NCBI RefSeq assembly: GCF_010468615.1
Contig: NZ_WUEH01000005.1
Coordinates: 124,001-188,000, forward strand
Length of the DNA stretch: 64,000 nucleotides
From: Pseudodesulfovibrio sp. JC047
GTDB taxonomy: Bacteria; Desulfobacterota; Desulfovibrionia; Desulfovibrionales; Desulfovibrionaceae
Reading direction: 5' to 3'
Position 1 is the stretch's first letter. The number at the start of each line of letters is the position of its first letter. The position numbers and the translations under genes are program-made. The notes under the pieces were generated by a model. The model was not told the DNA's origin. It did not search any database and saw only the letters and a program-made list of their open reading frames with translations. Shown in pieces: positions 53,893 to 63,570 of the stretch.

Positions 53893-56800
53893 TTACGCAT
53901 CCCTCCCGACTTCGATGATTTTCTTGAGATCGAGATAGACGAGAAACCCCTGTGGTTCTGGGATGTCCGGCATGGAGGAGAGGATTGTCATGTATTCGCT
54001 GACCTGTTCGTGATTTTTGGGGGTCGGTTGACCTGTCTTGAAGTCCACAATGGCGGTTTCCTTGCCAAGGGACAACAGGTCGATTCGTTTGAATTGGCCT
54101 TTGTCGTCCATGATTTCCGGCTCACGGAGGCCGTGTTCGAGCCATGTCCTGAGCCGGATGTCCGAGAGAGCCCAGAGGGACATTGCACGAAGCTCGTCTG
54201 TCAACTGGGTGTATTCGTTGGCGGGAAGTGCGCCGACTTCCGGAAAATCCTGAATGGCCAGTCGCATGGAGCGTTCCGTGTCGGCAGCGTCGTCACCAGT
54301 GATAGTCATGTATTCCATGGTCTTGTGGGCTATTTCGCCACGCATTCGTTCGTTGAAGAAGTAGTCGTCGAGATTGTGGCGGTAAACCCGCAATCGAGGA
54401 AGCCATTCCATGAGTCGGCTTTCCGTCTCGTCCCGGGGCAGCTCACGGGGGAGGACCGGAGTCTGCGGTTCGGACGGGCATGTTTCTGTCGGTGTGACGC
54501 CGTATTCAAAACAGCCGTTTTCATCCAGATCAAGAAATTGATTCATGGCGGCCAAGGCTGGAGACGTTGTTGGTTTTTCGGCAAAGAATCCGTAGAGTTC
54601 TTCGCGGGATCGGGTCCATGCCACGTATAACAGGTTGAGCTGTTCCCGGACCGCTCGTCCCAGACTTTCATGGTACGGGCGTCCGAGACCCTTGTTCATG
54701 GGCACGAGAACACGGTTGCCCTCGAATTCCTGCACGGAAAAATCCTGATCCGGTTTGACGGACCAATGGTGGAACGGAACAATGACCACCGGAAATTCCA
54801 ATCCTTTGGATTTGTGGATAGTCATGATGCGGACCGCGTCGATGTTTTCCGGGAGCGGGACTTTTTCATCCCCGGATTTTTCAGTCCAATATTCAAGAAA
54901 GGCCGTGAGTGATCCGTATCCGTTTTCTTCGGCCAGATGGACGACTTCGAGGAATCGTCGGACGTACAGTTCGGACTCCGGGTGCCGTTCAAGGACTCGA
55001 AAGACCCGGATGGCCTCGCGGGTCAGGTCATAGGGGGTCATTAAGCCGGATTGGTTGTAAAAGGGTTCGATGAATCGTCTCCAGAGGTCGGGATAGTCTT
55101 CGCGAAATTGCACGCCCAAGGGCTTTTTTTGGGGAATGATGAGCCAATCCAGCACAGTCTCGGCCTCAAGTTCGGCTTCGGCCTGAAAGAGTTCGCTGCC
55201 GCCGATAAAGGTCAGGAAGGCGAGGTCGTCTCGTGGATAATCGAGAAAACCGAGGAGTCCGGCCAGTTGGCGAACAATGGGGTGACGATCCAGTTGCAGG
55301 GAGTTCTCCGTGATGACCGGGATGTTTTTCCGGACGAGCAGGTCACAGACCAGCGCGGCATGGCCGTGAGAGCGGACCAGAATGCCAATGTCCTTGTAAT
55401 TGCGGCGCGCGGTGAGGTCGTCCATGAGACTGTTGAGCGCGGTCAGGGCATTCTCTTCGATTTCGCTGTTTTTGCTGCCCGGCAGTTGTTTCATGCGAAC
55501 GTAGCCACTTGTGTCCGCTGTTTTGGGGGGCAGAGATTGACCGCACTCGGCGAAACTACGAGTCAGGTCAAAGGCGAATTCGGCCTTGAATGGTTCGTCT
55601 GCCGTGCTGAACAGGGTGTCCGCCAGTTGGCTGGTTTGGTCCATGGTTTCCAAATGGTGAAAAAATAAATTGTTGAATTCCACCACGTTTCTGAAACTGC
55701 GCCAATTGTCAGGGAGTGTTTCCGCAGTTTTTTCATCGGCAATGGGCGCGATGTCCGGTTGGGTCATGACCTCGTCAAAGAGTGAGGAGTCGCCGCCACG
55801 CCAGCCGTAAATGGCCTGTTTGACATCTCCCACGAAATACAGACTGCCGCCCTTGGCGAGACATTCCTGCGTGAGCGGGGTGATGGCCTTCCACTGGTCT
55901 CGGCTGGTGTCCTGAAATTCGTCCACAAGCAGGTGGTGCAGTCGGGAACCCAGACGGCAATATGCCTCGGAAACGCCATTTTCACCGGTAAGGAGTTGAT
56001 TGACATGACCGGCCAGGCTGGAACCGAGAATCATGCCGCGTTGTTTTTGGACGGCGTCGAGTCCCGTGGTCAGCTGTTCGGCGATATCAATGGCCGGGGC
56101 CAGTGTGTACGCACCGCATAACATGGCGTGGTTGCTTTGATACTTGGCCCAGACGCGTTGCAAATGGGCGTATTGGGCTTCGACCTGTTCCGTGACCATG
56201 GGCTTGCCTTTTTTCAGCACGCAGTCGGCAAAGCTGTCCTTGTGGATCAGTTTCGAATCAGGAGGGGCGTCAAAGAGTGTGAGCGCGTCGCATTTTGCCA
56301 GAAATTTGAGAAAATTTTTGTTGGCAGGTAATCCGGTGTCGTTCAAATACACCGTCATGTCCGCAATGGCCTGTTTGAAGGCGGCGTATTCTGTGGTCAG
56401 AAGTTCTTTGATGGTCGGCTGGTCGGTGAGAAGCGGACCGGGAATATCCCGCAGGTGGTCCGCCAGTTCCTTGATACGGCTTCGGATTGCGTCCTGTATC
56501 CAGAAACCGTTTCGGCCTTCTGTGCGAATCAGCGTATCCATGGCCTTGGACAACCGTTCGTGTTCGGCTTCGTCTGTCAGGCAGATGTCCATGAAATGGT
56601 CGTAGACCGCATCGAAGAGTTCTTGCTCATCAAAGACAATTTCAAAGTCGGGGCGAATGCCGAATTCAAGGGCAAAGAGTCTGAGCAGTAAAGCGAGCAG
56701 GGAGTCAATGGTGCGGATATTCAAGCTGTGATAGCGGCGAAGAATCGCACTCAGTGTCGTGCGAGCGGCGTCTGGTGAACAGGTGTGCCGTTCTTCGCCC

Positions 56801-57039
56801 TGGTTGAGCGCACTGGACTTCAAGCCTTTGACCACGCGTTCCTTCATTTCGGCGGCGGCCTTGTTGGTGAAGGTCACGGCCATGATTTCCGGCCAGGTGA
56901 AACCGTGGGCTTTTTTGCCGGTGCAGATAAATGGTTGTGCCGAGTCGCTGGACGCGTCGAGCAGGGTCAGAAAGCGGCGGGTGAGTTGGTACGTCTTGCC
57001 GGAACCGGCTGAAGCCTTGATCTGTTTGAGAAGCGACAT
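53893..57039 (-). CDS. addA: AddA-type helicase-nuclease of the AddAB complex
   Basis: A 1048-residue UvrD/RecB-like motor and nuclease. Walker A is ASAGSGKT (9-16) at the N-terminus, followed by VTFTNKAAAEMKER, VDEFQDTSRDQW (motif II), and in the second half MTIHKSKGLEFPVVIVP and LLYVAWTRSREELY. The C-terminus has the nuclease motif IVDFKTGQ with D-x-K. It unwinds and degrades double-strand ends together with AddB and recognises a Chi-like sequence. It is preceded by the EamA gene, whose stop is 3 bases before it, so the three genes share one operon; whether the transporter has any role in repair is unknown. Confidence 0.92.
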   Translation of the reverse strand: MSLLKQIKASAGSGKTYQLTRRFLTLLDASSDSAQPFICTGKKAHGFTWPEIMAVTFTNKAAAEMKERVVKGLKSSALNQGEERHTCSPDAARTTLSAILRRYHSLNIRTIDSLLALLLRLFALEFGIRPDFEIVFDEQELFDAVYDHFMDICLTDEAEHERLSKAMDTLIRTEGRNGFWIQDAIRSRIKELADHLRDIPGPLLTDQPTIKELLTTEYAAFKQAIADMTVYLNDTGLPANKNFLKFLAKCDALTLFDAPPDSKLIHKDSFADCVLKKGKPMVTEQVEAQYAHLQRVWAKYQSNHAMLCGAYTLAPAIDIAEQLTTGLDAVQKQRGMILGSSLAGHVNQLLTGENGVSEAYCRLGSRLHHLLVDEFQDTSRDQWKAITPLTQECLAKGGSLYFVGDVKQAIYGWRGGDSSLFDEVMTQPDIAPIADEKTAETLPDNWRSFRNVVEFNNLFFHHLETMDQTSQLADTLFSTADEPFKAEFAFDLTRSFAECGQSLPPKTADTSGYVRMKQLPGSKNSEIEENALTALNSLMDDLTARRNYKDIGILVRSHGHAALVCDLLVRKNIPVITENSLQLDRHPIVRQLAGLLGFLDYPRDDLAFLTFIGGSELFQAEAELEAETVLDWLIIPQKKPLGVQFREDYPDLWRRFIEPFYNQSGLMTPYDLTREAIRVFRVLERHPESELYVRRFLEVVHLAEENGYGSLTAFLEYWTEKSGDEKVPLPENIDAVRIMTIHKSKGLEFPVVIVPFHHWSVKPDQDFSVQEFEGNRVLVPMNKGLGRPYHESLGRAVREQLNLLYVAWTRSREELYGFFAEKPTTSPALAAMNQFLDLDENGCFEYGVTPTETCPSEPQTPVLPRELPRDETESRLMEWLPRLRVYRHNLDDYFFNERMRGEIAHKTMEYMTITGDDAADTERSMRLAIQDFPEVGALPANEYTQLTDELRAMSLWALSDIRLRTWLEHGLREPEIMDDKGQFKRIDLLSLGKETAIVDFKTGQPTPKNHEQVSEYMTILSSMPDIPEPQGFLVYLDLKKIIEVGRDA

Positions 57040-57042
57040 GGG

Positions 57043-57930
57043 TTATACCTCGTTGAGTGCTTCGGCGCGACGAGCTTTCGAGCCGGAAAGAATGACCAGA
57101 AAGACTGCCACCAGGATCAGGGCACTGCCAATGGAGCCGAAGATGGAAAAGTGTTCGCCGAAAAGAATATAGGCGGACAGGGCCGCGACCACGGGTTCAA
57201 AGGTCGCGATAATCGATGCATGGGTTGCATCCAATCGTTTCAGTCCGGCATAATAGAGGGAAAAAGCAATATAGCTTGTGACCAGAGCAAGCCCTATAAG
57301 AAGCAACCACGCCTGGGGGGTCTTGTCGGCAAAAGTCACGAATGGGAAAAGGAGTGCCGCGCCAAAGGGCAGGGCATAGACGAAAATGGTGGGGGTGGCG
57401 TATCGGTACAGGAATTTTTTCCCGAAAATGTAATAGAGCGCGTAGGTGAATCCGGAAAGCAGACCCGCAGCTAGGCCAAACAGGTTGAGATTGAAAGGTG
57501 CGCCGGTGAGCAACTGTGGCCCGAGGCTGATGCAGGCGACGCCAAGGATGGTCATGACCACACAGGCCATTTTTGTTGTGGTCAATGCTTCCTTGAGGAC
57601 GAGCCAGGACAGAAGCGCAACCCAGGCCGGTGCCGTGTAGAGCAGGACGGCGGCCAGTCCAATCCCCACATCCCGGATGGCGAGTTGATATGAACCATAA
57701 AAAAGTGTGACGCAGATGAAACCGAAGCCGAACAGGGCTGGCAGGTCTGTCCGGTGAACCTTGACCTGTTTTGTCAGGCTTGCGTGAATCAGGAACATGA
57801 TCCACGCAAGGGCTGCGCGCCAGAAAGCTATTTCCAGTGCGCTGATACCTTCGGCAAGAGTGTATTGCGTAAAGAGGCCGATCAGCCCCCACATGGATGC
57901 CGCAGATAAAACATACAAGAATCCGACCAT
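57043..57930 (-). CDS. EamA/DMT-type transporter
   Basis: A 295-residue inner-membrane protein with ten predicted membrane segments in two EamA halves (first half ASMWGLIGLFTQYTLAEGISALEIAFWRAALAWIMFL; second half LAAGLLSGFTYALYYIFGKKF and AHASIIATFEPVVAALSAYILFGEHF). Members export metabolites, amino acids or nucleotide sugars. It is the first gene of the minus-strand EamA-addA-addB unit. The substrate cannot be read from sequence. Confidence 0.9.
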   Translation of the reverse strand: MVGFLYVLSAASMWGLIGLFTQYTLAEGISALEIAFWRAALAWIMFLIHASLTKQVKVHRTDLPALFGFGFICVTLFYGSYQLAIRDVGIGLAAVLLYTAPAWVALLSWLVLKEALTTTKMACVVMTILGVACISLGPQLLTGAPFNLNLFGLAAGLLSGFTYALYYIFGKKFLYRYATPTIFVYALPFGAALLFPFVTFADKTPQAWLLLIGLALVTSYIAFSLYYAGLKRLDATHASIIATFEPVVAALSAYILFGEHFSIFGSIGSALILVAVFLVILSGSKARRAEALNEV

Positions 57931-58171
57931 GTTATAATTCGTCCTTGGAATGGTGGTACGTGTACGGGGTTGATGCGGTCAGGGACAGGGCCGTTTGGCG
58001 ATCAGATCGGTTGGTTTCCCTGGAAGTGCTCCAATGGATGTGATCGGTCATGGTGGTGTCTCGTTTGCATTTGTCTGTACAGGGAACGCATTGTTTTAAG
58101 ATGAATTGTATTCTGCGTCAACGCATTGGAAACCCTTGCGAGTTCCTATGGTTCAAGGATATGCTGCCATT

Positions 58172-59017
58172 ATGGATATGCAGAAAAAACAGACGATCAG
58201 TGAAGAAGTGGACGGATTGCGGCTGGATAAGGTGCTTTCCGCCGTTTTGGATGGGGAAAGCCTTCGGTTTCGACGGCGATTGTGTGACGATGGACGCGTC
58301 CTTGTAAATGGGAGGCAACGGAAGCCCGGATACAAGGTCCATGCGGGACAGCAACTGGAAATTCGTGCAGGGAGTGAGGCGATGTCTGGAACTGACTTGG
58401 GAGTGTCTGTGGTGCATCGAAATGAGGCATTTGCGGCGGTTTTCAAACCCGGATGTGTCCATTCGGCAGCCATTGCGGGGCGGGAAATTCCCTGCGTCGA
58501 AGGGGTGTTGCCTGAATTGTTTCCTCAGAATGAACCGAGATTGTTGAATCGATTGGATTATTTGACATCTGGGCTTGTGTTGGTCGCTTTGAATGGAGAT
58601 GCCGAGAACGAGTACCATACGCTTGAGGATGGTGGGTATCTCAGAAAATATTATTGTGCCGAGGTTCAAGGGCGGTTGGATGGAGTGATTTCTGTGCGAC
58701 ACGCGTTGGATACGGCTGACCGAAAGACCACACGCGTTTTGCCCGAATTGTCGGACGATCCGTATCGTTGGACCGATGTGACGGCGTTGTCTCACGACCA
58801 TGAGCGGGATACGACCTTGGTTCAGTGCCTTATCATGAAAGGGGCCCGTCATCAGATTCGGGCGCATTTGGCCTCACTCGACCATCCCATTGTGGGGGAT
58901 TCTCTGTATGGAGCAGACGACGCATCTTTTTTGCATTTGCATCATGAGCGGTTCGAATTGCCGGGATTTTCGGCTTCGGCTCCGTGTCCATGGGGACCAC
59001 AGACAGAGATCTCATAG
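58172..59017 (+). CDS. RluA-type RNA pseudouridine synthase
   Basis: About 281 residues; the start is not certain (ATG 58172 chosen: MDMQKKQTISEE; earlier in-frame starts lack a ribosome-binding site). An S4 RNA-binding domain (LRLDKVLSAVLDGESLRFRRRL, DGRVLVNGRQRKPGYKV) is followed by the catalytic domain with NRLDYLTSGLVL (the aspartate of the HRLDxxTSGL motif), YYCAEVQGRL and RHQIRAHL. It isomerises uridine in rRNA or tRNA; the exact position is not derivable. It is divergent from the EamA gene. Confidence 0.88.
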   Translation: MDMQKKQTISEEVDGLRLDKVLSAVLDGESLRFRRRLCDDGRVLVNGRQRKPGYKVHAGQQLEIRAGSEAMSGTDLGVSVVHRNEAFAAVFKPGCVHSAAIAGREIPCVEGVLPELFPQNEPRLLNRLDYLTSGLVLVALNGDAENEYHTLEDGGYLRKYYCAEVQGRLDGVISVRHALDTADRKTTRVLPELSDDPYRWTDVTALSHDHERDTTLVQCLIMKGARHQIRAHLASLDHPIVGDSLYGADDASFLHLHHERFELPGFSASAPCPWGPQTEIS

Positions 59018-59058
59018 CGGGGTGTTCGAGAATCGGTCGTGGGTGATGTTTTAAAAAA

Positions 59059-59092
59059 AAGGCCCCGGTTTCCAGATGGAAGCCGGGGCCTT
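59059..59092. terminator. Terminator between the pseudouridine synthase and rpsA
   Basis: AAGGCCCCGG / CCGGGGCCTT with a 14-base internal part; on the minus strand it is followed by TTTTTTTT, so it ends the ftsY-rpsA transcript, and it stands 40 bases after the convergent gene too. Confidence 0.88.
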
Positions 59093-59106
59093 TACGTGTG
59101 GTGTCT

Positions 59107-60576
59107 TTATTTCTTTTTATTGAAGGCTTCCTGCAACTTGGCGCCGAGAAGGCCCATGCCACCGGAGGCTGCGGACGATTTTTGTCTTTTGGGTGCAAAC
59201 TGTTTCCAGTCGCCATTATCTTGCACATCGCCAGTCGTCAGAGAGATTCGACGGTCAGTGGCCTTGACCTCTCCGATGACGATTTCAACACTGTCGCCAG
59301 CATGCAATTTTTCAAAAGCCGCTGGTTTCTCGGAGCGGGCAATGATGGATTTGGGCAACAGGCCGGTGATGCCGGGTTCGAGCTGGATGAAGATGCCGAA
59401 TTGTTCTTGTTTCTCGACGGTCCCTTCAACTTTTTGGCCAGCTTGATATTTTTCGGCCACATCGAGCCACGGATCGCCTTCGGCGTCTTTCATGGACAGG
59501 CCGATGCGTCGTTTTTCGAGATCAATGGATTTGATCTTGACCGAAACCTGTTGGCCTTCGGAAACAAAATCAGCAGGTTTGTTCACGCGTTTGGTATAGC
59601 TCATTTCCGAGACATGGACCAATCCGTCCACGCCGGGAGCAATTTCGACAAATGCGCCGAAGTCTGCCAGACGCACGACCTTGCCGGTTACCTTGTCTCC
59701 TTCGGTAAAGGTCGCTGACAGGGTGTCCCATGGGTCCTGAGCCAGTTCTTTCATGGACAGGGAAATCTTGAGACGGCCCTTGTCATCATGCTCGATGCCA
59801 ATGATCTTCGCTTTGACTTTTTGTCCCACAGTGACGGCTTCTTCGGGGTGTCCAATGCGTCCGTATGAAATCTGGGAAATATGGACCAGTCCTTCCAGGC
59901 CGGGCATGATTTCGACAAATGCGCCAAATGCTGCCAATCGGGTGACGGTGCCTTCGATCTCGTCGCCGACCTGTGTCTCGGACACAAATGTTTTAGCGGC
60001 TTCTGCGGCGTCGCGTTCCAGCAGGGAACGGCGGGAAACAACGATGTTACGGCCACTTTGTTCCAACTTGGTCACGAGGAATTCCAAGGTCTTGCCGACA
60101 TATTCCTCGGGATTTTCCACATAACGGCTGTCGATCTGGCTGACCGGACAGAACGCGCGGTGCTGCATCAATGTGATGTTGAAGCCACCTTTGCAGGTGG
60201 ATTCGACCTTGCCTTCAACGGGCAGGTTGCTGTTCTTGGCTTCTTCAAGCATGGCCAGTCCACCAATGCCGGAAATGGCACGGGATAACTTGATACCGCC
60301 CGAGTCTTTGCCAACCACGTAGAGTTCTACAGTGTCGCCATCTGCGACAGTGCAATTGCCTTCGTCGTCCAGCATTTCCGCTTTTTCCACCACGCCATCC
60401 AGCTTGGTGCCTGTGTCCACGAAAATGGTGCTTTCTCCTACCTGGATGACTGAGCCTGAAACCTTGTCGCCAATGTTCAGATTGTCTCCGCCACCTTCGC
60501 TGTACTGTTCAAACAGTTCGGCGAAATTCTCTTCGCCTTCTTCGACGCCGTTACGCTCTTTGAATTCTTCGGACAC
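59107..60576 (-). CDS. rpsA: Ribosomal protein S1-like protein, five S1 domains
   Basis: A 489-residue protein with five S1 RNA-binding domains (domain starts near residues 37, 120, 203, 288 and 375; for example GDEIEGTVTRLAAFGAFVEIMPGLEGLVHISQIS and GDKVTGKVVRLADFGAFVEIAPGVDGLVHVSEMS). Standard S1 in proteobacteria has six domains and about 557 residues, so one is missing; the first visible domain (NIGDKVSGSVIQVGESTIFVDTGTKLDG) is divergent. S1 binds mRNA on the 30S subunit. It lies 24 bases after ftsY on the same strand. It may be the only S1 of the cell or a paralogue. Confidence 0.85.
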   Translation of the reverse strand: MSEEFKERNGVEEGEENFAELFEQYSEGGGDNLNIGDKVSGSVIQVGESTIFVDTGTKLDGVVEKAEMLDDEGNCTVADGDTVELYVVGKDSGGIKLSRAISGIGGLAMLEEAKNSNLPVEGKVESTCKGGFNITLMQHRAFCPVSQIDSRYVENPEEYVGKTLEFLVTKLEQSGRNIVVSRRSLLERDAAEAAKTFVSETQVGDEIEGTVTRLAAFGAFVEIMPGLEGLVHISQISYGRIGHPEEAVTVGQKVKAKIIGIEHDDKGRLKISLSMKELAQDPWDTLSATFTEGDKVTGKVVRLADFGAFVEIAPGVDGLVHVSEMSYTKRVNKPADFVSEGQQVSVKIKSIDLEKRRIGLSMKDAEGDPWLDVAEKYQAGQKVEGTVEKQEQFGIFIQLEPGITGLLPKSIIARSEKPAAFEKLHAGDSVEIVIGEVKATDRRISLTTGDVQDNGDWKQFAPKRQKSSAASGGMGLLGAKLQEAFNKKK

Positions 60577-60600
60577 GATGATTACCGTTCTTTAAAAAGG

Positions 60601-61992
60601 TTATGTGAGAAGTGCCTTGGCAAAATCTTTGCCGTTAAACGGACGAAGATCTTCCATCTTTTCGCCCAGGCCGACGTAGGTTATCGGCAGTTTGTTTTGC
60701 AGAGTCACTGCCACCACTACACCGCCTTTGGCCGTGCCGTCCAGTTTGGTCAGGATGATTTCATCCACGCCCACTGCTTCGTTGAACAGTTTGGTCTGGG
60801 ACAAGGCGTTTTGGCCGGTTGTGGCATCAATAACCAGCACGTTGCGGTGAGGAGCACCTTCGTGCTTCTTGCCGACGACTCGCTGGATCTTTGTCAGTTC
60901 TTCCATCAGGTTGGTTTTTGTATGCAACCTGCCTGCCGTGTCAAGTAGCAGCAGGTCATATCCTTCACTGATCGCCTTGTCCATGGCCTCGTAAGCCACG
61001 GCAGCCGGATCAGACCCTTCTGCTTTTGCGAAAAAACCTGCGTTGATACGGTTGGCCCAGACTTCAAGTTGCTCGATGGCAGCCGCGCGGAATGTGTCTC
61101 CGGCAGCGATGAGCACCTTTCTGCCTTGCATTTGGGCGCGATAGGCCAGCTTGGCAATGGTGGTGGTTTTACCAACGCCGTTGACGCCCACCATCATCAG
61201 GACTTCGGGAGGGTTTACGGCCTCAATGCGGGGTGGAACCTTGAAGATATCTTCCAATTCATCCCGGAGGATGGCCTTGAAGTCATCTGGGTTGTCGGTT
61301 CCTGCCTTGCGGGCGCGGGCCTTGAGGTTGTCCATGAGCTGGTTGGCCGCTTCCATGCCGACATCTGCCATGATGAGAATTTCTTCGAATTCTTCCCAGA
61401 ATTCATCGTTTAACGATGTGTGGCTGGACAGCAGGGTATCAATGCGCTTGGTAATTTGCTCGCGGGTTTTGGAGATACCTTCGGATAATTTGAGGAACAG
61501 CCGATCGCGTTCGTCTTCTTCATCCTCCAGGTCCAGGGCCAACGCCAGTCTGAATTGCAGCTCGGATTTGAATTCGGCAACAACGACGTACCCCATTTCG
61601 TCGAGCCATGCGTCAAATTTGGCGATGAAATCTTTGGCTTCGGCGTCTGGTGCGCCCAGGGCTTTGAAAAGAAACGCCAGTCGATCCCAGAGGGCAGGGC
61701 CTTTTTCATCCACGCCTTCCACAATGATATTTAACCATTGAGAAAGTTTTGGTTCTGCCTGACGCAGAGACAGCGTCAGCCCGGCCTGCCAATCCGTTTC
61801 AGGCGTGGGCGCGGCGTCAGTTTCCGTTTGCGGAGCCGTTGCAACTGTCTGTTGTACGGCAGGAGATTCAGGCTCGGAAGCGGAATGCTCCTCGATTTCT
61901 ATGCCTTTTTCTCTTTTGTATTCGTCAAGAGCCTGCTGGGCCGCGTCTTCCGGGCTTGACCAGGCTTTTTTCAGTTTGCTGAAAAATCCCAT
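60601..61992 (-). CDS. ftsY: Signal recognition particle receptor FtsY
   Basis: A 463-residue GTPase. The N-terminal 100 residues are acidic ([14 protein letters not shown]) and link it to the membrane; the NG domain has [16 protein letters not shown] (G1), AGDTFRAAA (G2), [12 protein letters not shown] (G3), [10 protein letters not shown] (G4) and [14 protein letters not shown] at the end. It docks SRP-ribosome complexes on the Sec translocon. It is the first gene of a two-gene unit with rpsA. Confidence 0.96.
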   Translation of the reverse strand: MGFFSKLKKAWSSPEDAAQQALDEYKREKGIEIEEHSASEPESPAVQQTVATAPQTETDAAPTPETDWQAGLTLSLRQAEPKLSQWLNIIVEGVDEKGPALWDRLAFLFKALGAPDAEAKDFIAKFDAWLDEMGYVVVAEFKSELQFRLALALDLEDEEDERDRLFLKLSEGISKTREQITKRIDTLLSSHTSLNDEFWEEFEEILIMADVGMEAANQLMDNLKARARKAGTDNPDDFKAILRDELEDIFKVPPRIEAVNPPEVLMMVGVNGVGKTTTIAKLAYRAQMQGRKVLIAAGDTFRAAAIEQLEVWANRINAGFFAKAEGSDPAAVAYEAMDKAISEGYDLLLLDTAGRLHTKTNLMEELTKIQRVVGKKHEGAPHRNVLVIDATTGQNALSQTKLFNEAVGVDEIILTKLDGTAKGGVVVAVTLQNKLPITYVGLGEKMEDLRPFNGKDFAKALLT

Positions 61993-62140
61993 GAGGACCT
62001 CATGATTTTGATATCGTTGTTCGTTAGGGCGTAGTTAATAGCCTACCTGACTTGCGGTGGCAATAGAGGATATGATGCTTCAGGATGTTGCCATTCTTCG
62101 AGTGAGACGCTAGGAACAGAGAAAAATTATCGAAAGGATA

Positions 62141-63514
62141 GTGTCTATGAAACGAACCAAGATAAAAGATGCGCTGAACGCAACGGCTCCCATGGATGAG
62201 ATTCTCATCAAGGGATGGGTTCGTTCCAAGCGTGACAACAAGGGTTTTTCTTTTGTGGCTTTGAATGATGGCTCCTGTTTGGCGACCATTCAGGCAATTG
62301 TTGACCATACTCCGGAGATCGAAGAAGCCTTGTCTCGGATTGGGACCGGGGCATCTGTCGGGATTGTTGGTGAATTGGTCGAATCGCCGGGCAAAGGACA
62401 GAAGTGGGAAATTCGTGGGAAAAAGCTTGAAGTGATCGGTGAAGCGGATCAAGAAACATTTCCCCTTCAGAAAAAACGGCATTCGGACGAGTTTCTGCGT
62501 TCGATCGCCCACTTGCGGCCACGGACCAATAAATATGGGGCCATGTTTCGTATGCGGTCCGCCTTGGCGCAGGCTGTCCATAAGTATTTTTCCGAAAAAG
62601 ATTTTTTCTACATTCATACCCCCATCATCACCGGGTCCGATTGCGAAGGTGCCGGAGAGATGTTTCGAGTGACCAGTCTGGAGGCCGGTTCCCAGTTGCC
62701 GCCCGAAGAAGATTTTTTTGGTCAACCGTCACAATTAACCGTGTCAGGTCAGTTGTCCGCCGAGATGTTTTCCCTGTCTTTGGGCGATGTTTATACCTTT
62801 GGGCCGACATTCCGTGCCGAAAATTCGAACACGCCGCGTCACGTGGCTGAGTTCTGGATGATCGAACCGGAAATCGTTTTTTCGGACTTGTCTGATGACA
62901 TGGACCTTGGCGAAGACATGATTAAATACCTTGTGGCTCACATGCTCGACAATTGTGCCGAGGACGTGGAGCTGTTTGCCAAGTGGGTGGACAAGGGACT
63001 CATGCCGACGTTGCAGACCATTCTGGACAAACCGTTCGAGCGAGTACCGTACACCGAGGCCATTGAGATTCTCAAAAAGACCAAGAAAAAGTTCGAATAT
63101 CCGGTGGAGTGGGGCATGGACCTCCAGACCGAGCATGAACGATTCCTGTGTGAAGAGAAATTTAAGAAACCCGTCTACGTGTACGATTATCCCAAGACCA
63201 TCAAACCCTTTTATATGCGTATGAACGATGACAACACGACCGTTGCCGCCATGGATTGTCTCGTTCCCCGCATTGGAGAGCTGATCGGCGGGAGCCAGCG
63301 TGAAGAACGTATGGACGTGCTGGTGGCGCGCATGGATGAAATGGGGCTGAACAAGGATGACTATTGGTGGTATCTTGATTCCCGCAAGTACGGGACCGCA
63401 CCTCATGCTGGGTTTGGCATGGGTTTCGAGCGGATGCTGATGCTTGTCACGGGTGTCTCCAATATCCGTGATGTCATGCCGTTCCCTCGGACGCCAAAGA
63501 GCCTCGATTTTTGA
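62141..63514 (+). CDS. asnS: Asparaginyl-tRNA synthetase
   Basis: A 457-residue class IIb enzyme that charges tRNA-Asn. The N-terminal OB fold (ILIKGWVRSKRDNKGFSFVALNDG) leads to the catalytic core: motif 1 region FRMRSALAQAVHKYFSE, motif 2 FGPTFRAENSNTPRHVAEFWMIEPE and motif 3 GFGMGFERMLMLVTG. The AEFWMIEPE and SNTPRH patterns point to AsnRS rather than AspRS or LysRS. Start ATG 62141 is likely; a terminator follows. Confidence 0.96.
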   Translation: MSMKRTKIKDALNATAPMDEILIKGWVRSKRDNKGFSFVALNDGSCLATIQAIVDHTPEIEEALSRIGTGASVGIVGELVESPGKGQKWEIRGKKLEVIGEADQETFPLQKKRHSDEFLRSIAHLRPRTNKYGAMFRMRSALAQAVHKYFSEKDFFYIHTPIITGSDCEGAGEMFRVTSLEAGSQLPPEEDFFGQPSQLTVSGQLSAEMFSLSLGDVYTFGPTFRAENSNTPRHVAEFWMIEPEIVFSDLSDDMDLGEDMIKYLVAHMLDNCAEDVELFAKWVDKGLMPTLQTILDKPFERVPYTEAIEILKKTKKKFEYPVEWGMDLQTEHERFLCEEKFKKPVYVYDYPKTIKPFYMRMNDDNTTVAAMDCLVPRIGELIGGSQREERMDVLVARMDEMGLNKDDYWWYLDSRKYGTAPHAGFGMGFERMLMLVTGVSNIRDVMPFPRTPKSLDF

Positions 63515-63537
63515 AGTAAACAGAGAACGTTTGAAAG

Positions 63538-63567
63538 AAAGGCCCGGTGCAATAGCTCCGGGCCTTT
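63538..63567. terminator. Terminator after asnS
   Basis: AAAGGCCCGG / CCGGGCCTTT with a ten-base loop; the right side continues TTTATTT. It stands between two convergent genes and can stop both. Confidence 0.85.
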
Positions 63568-63570
63568 TAT

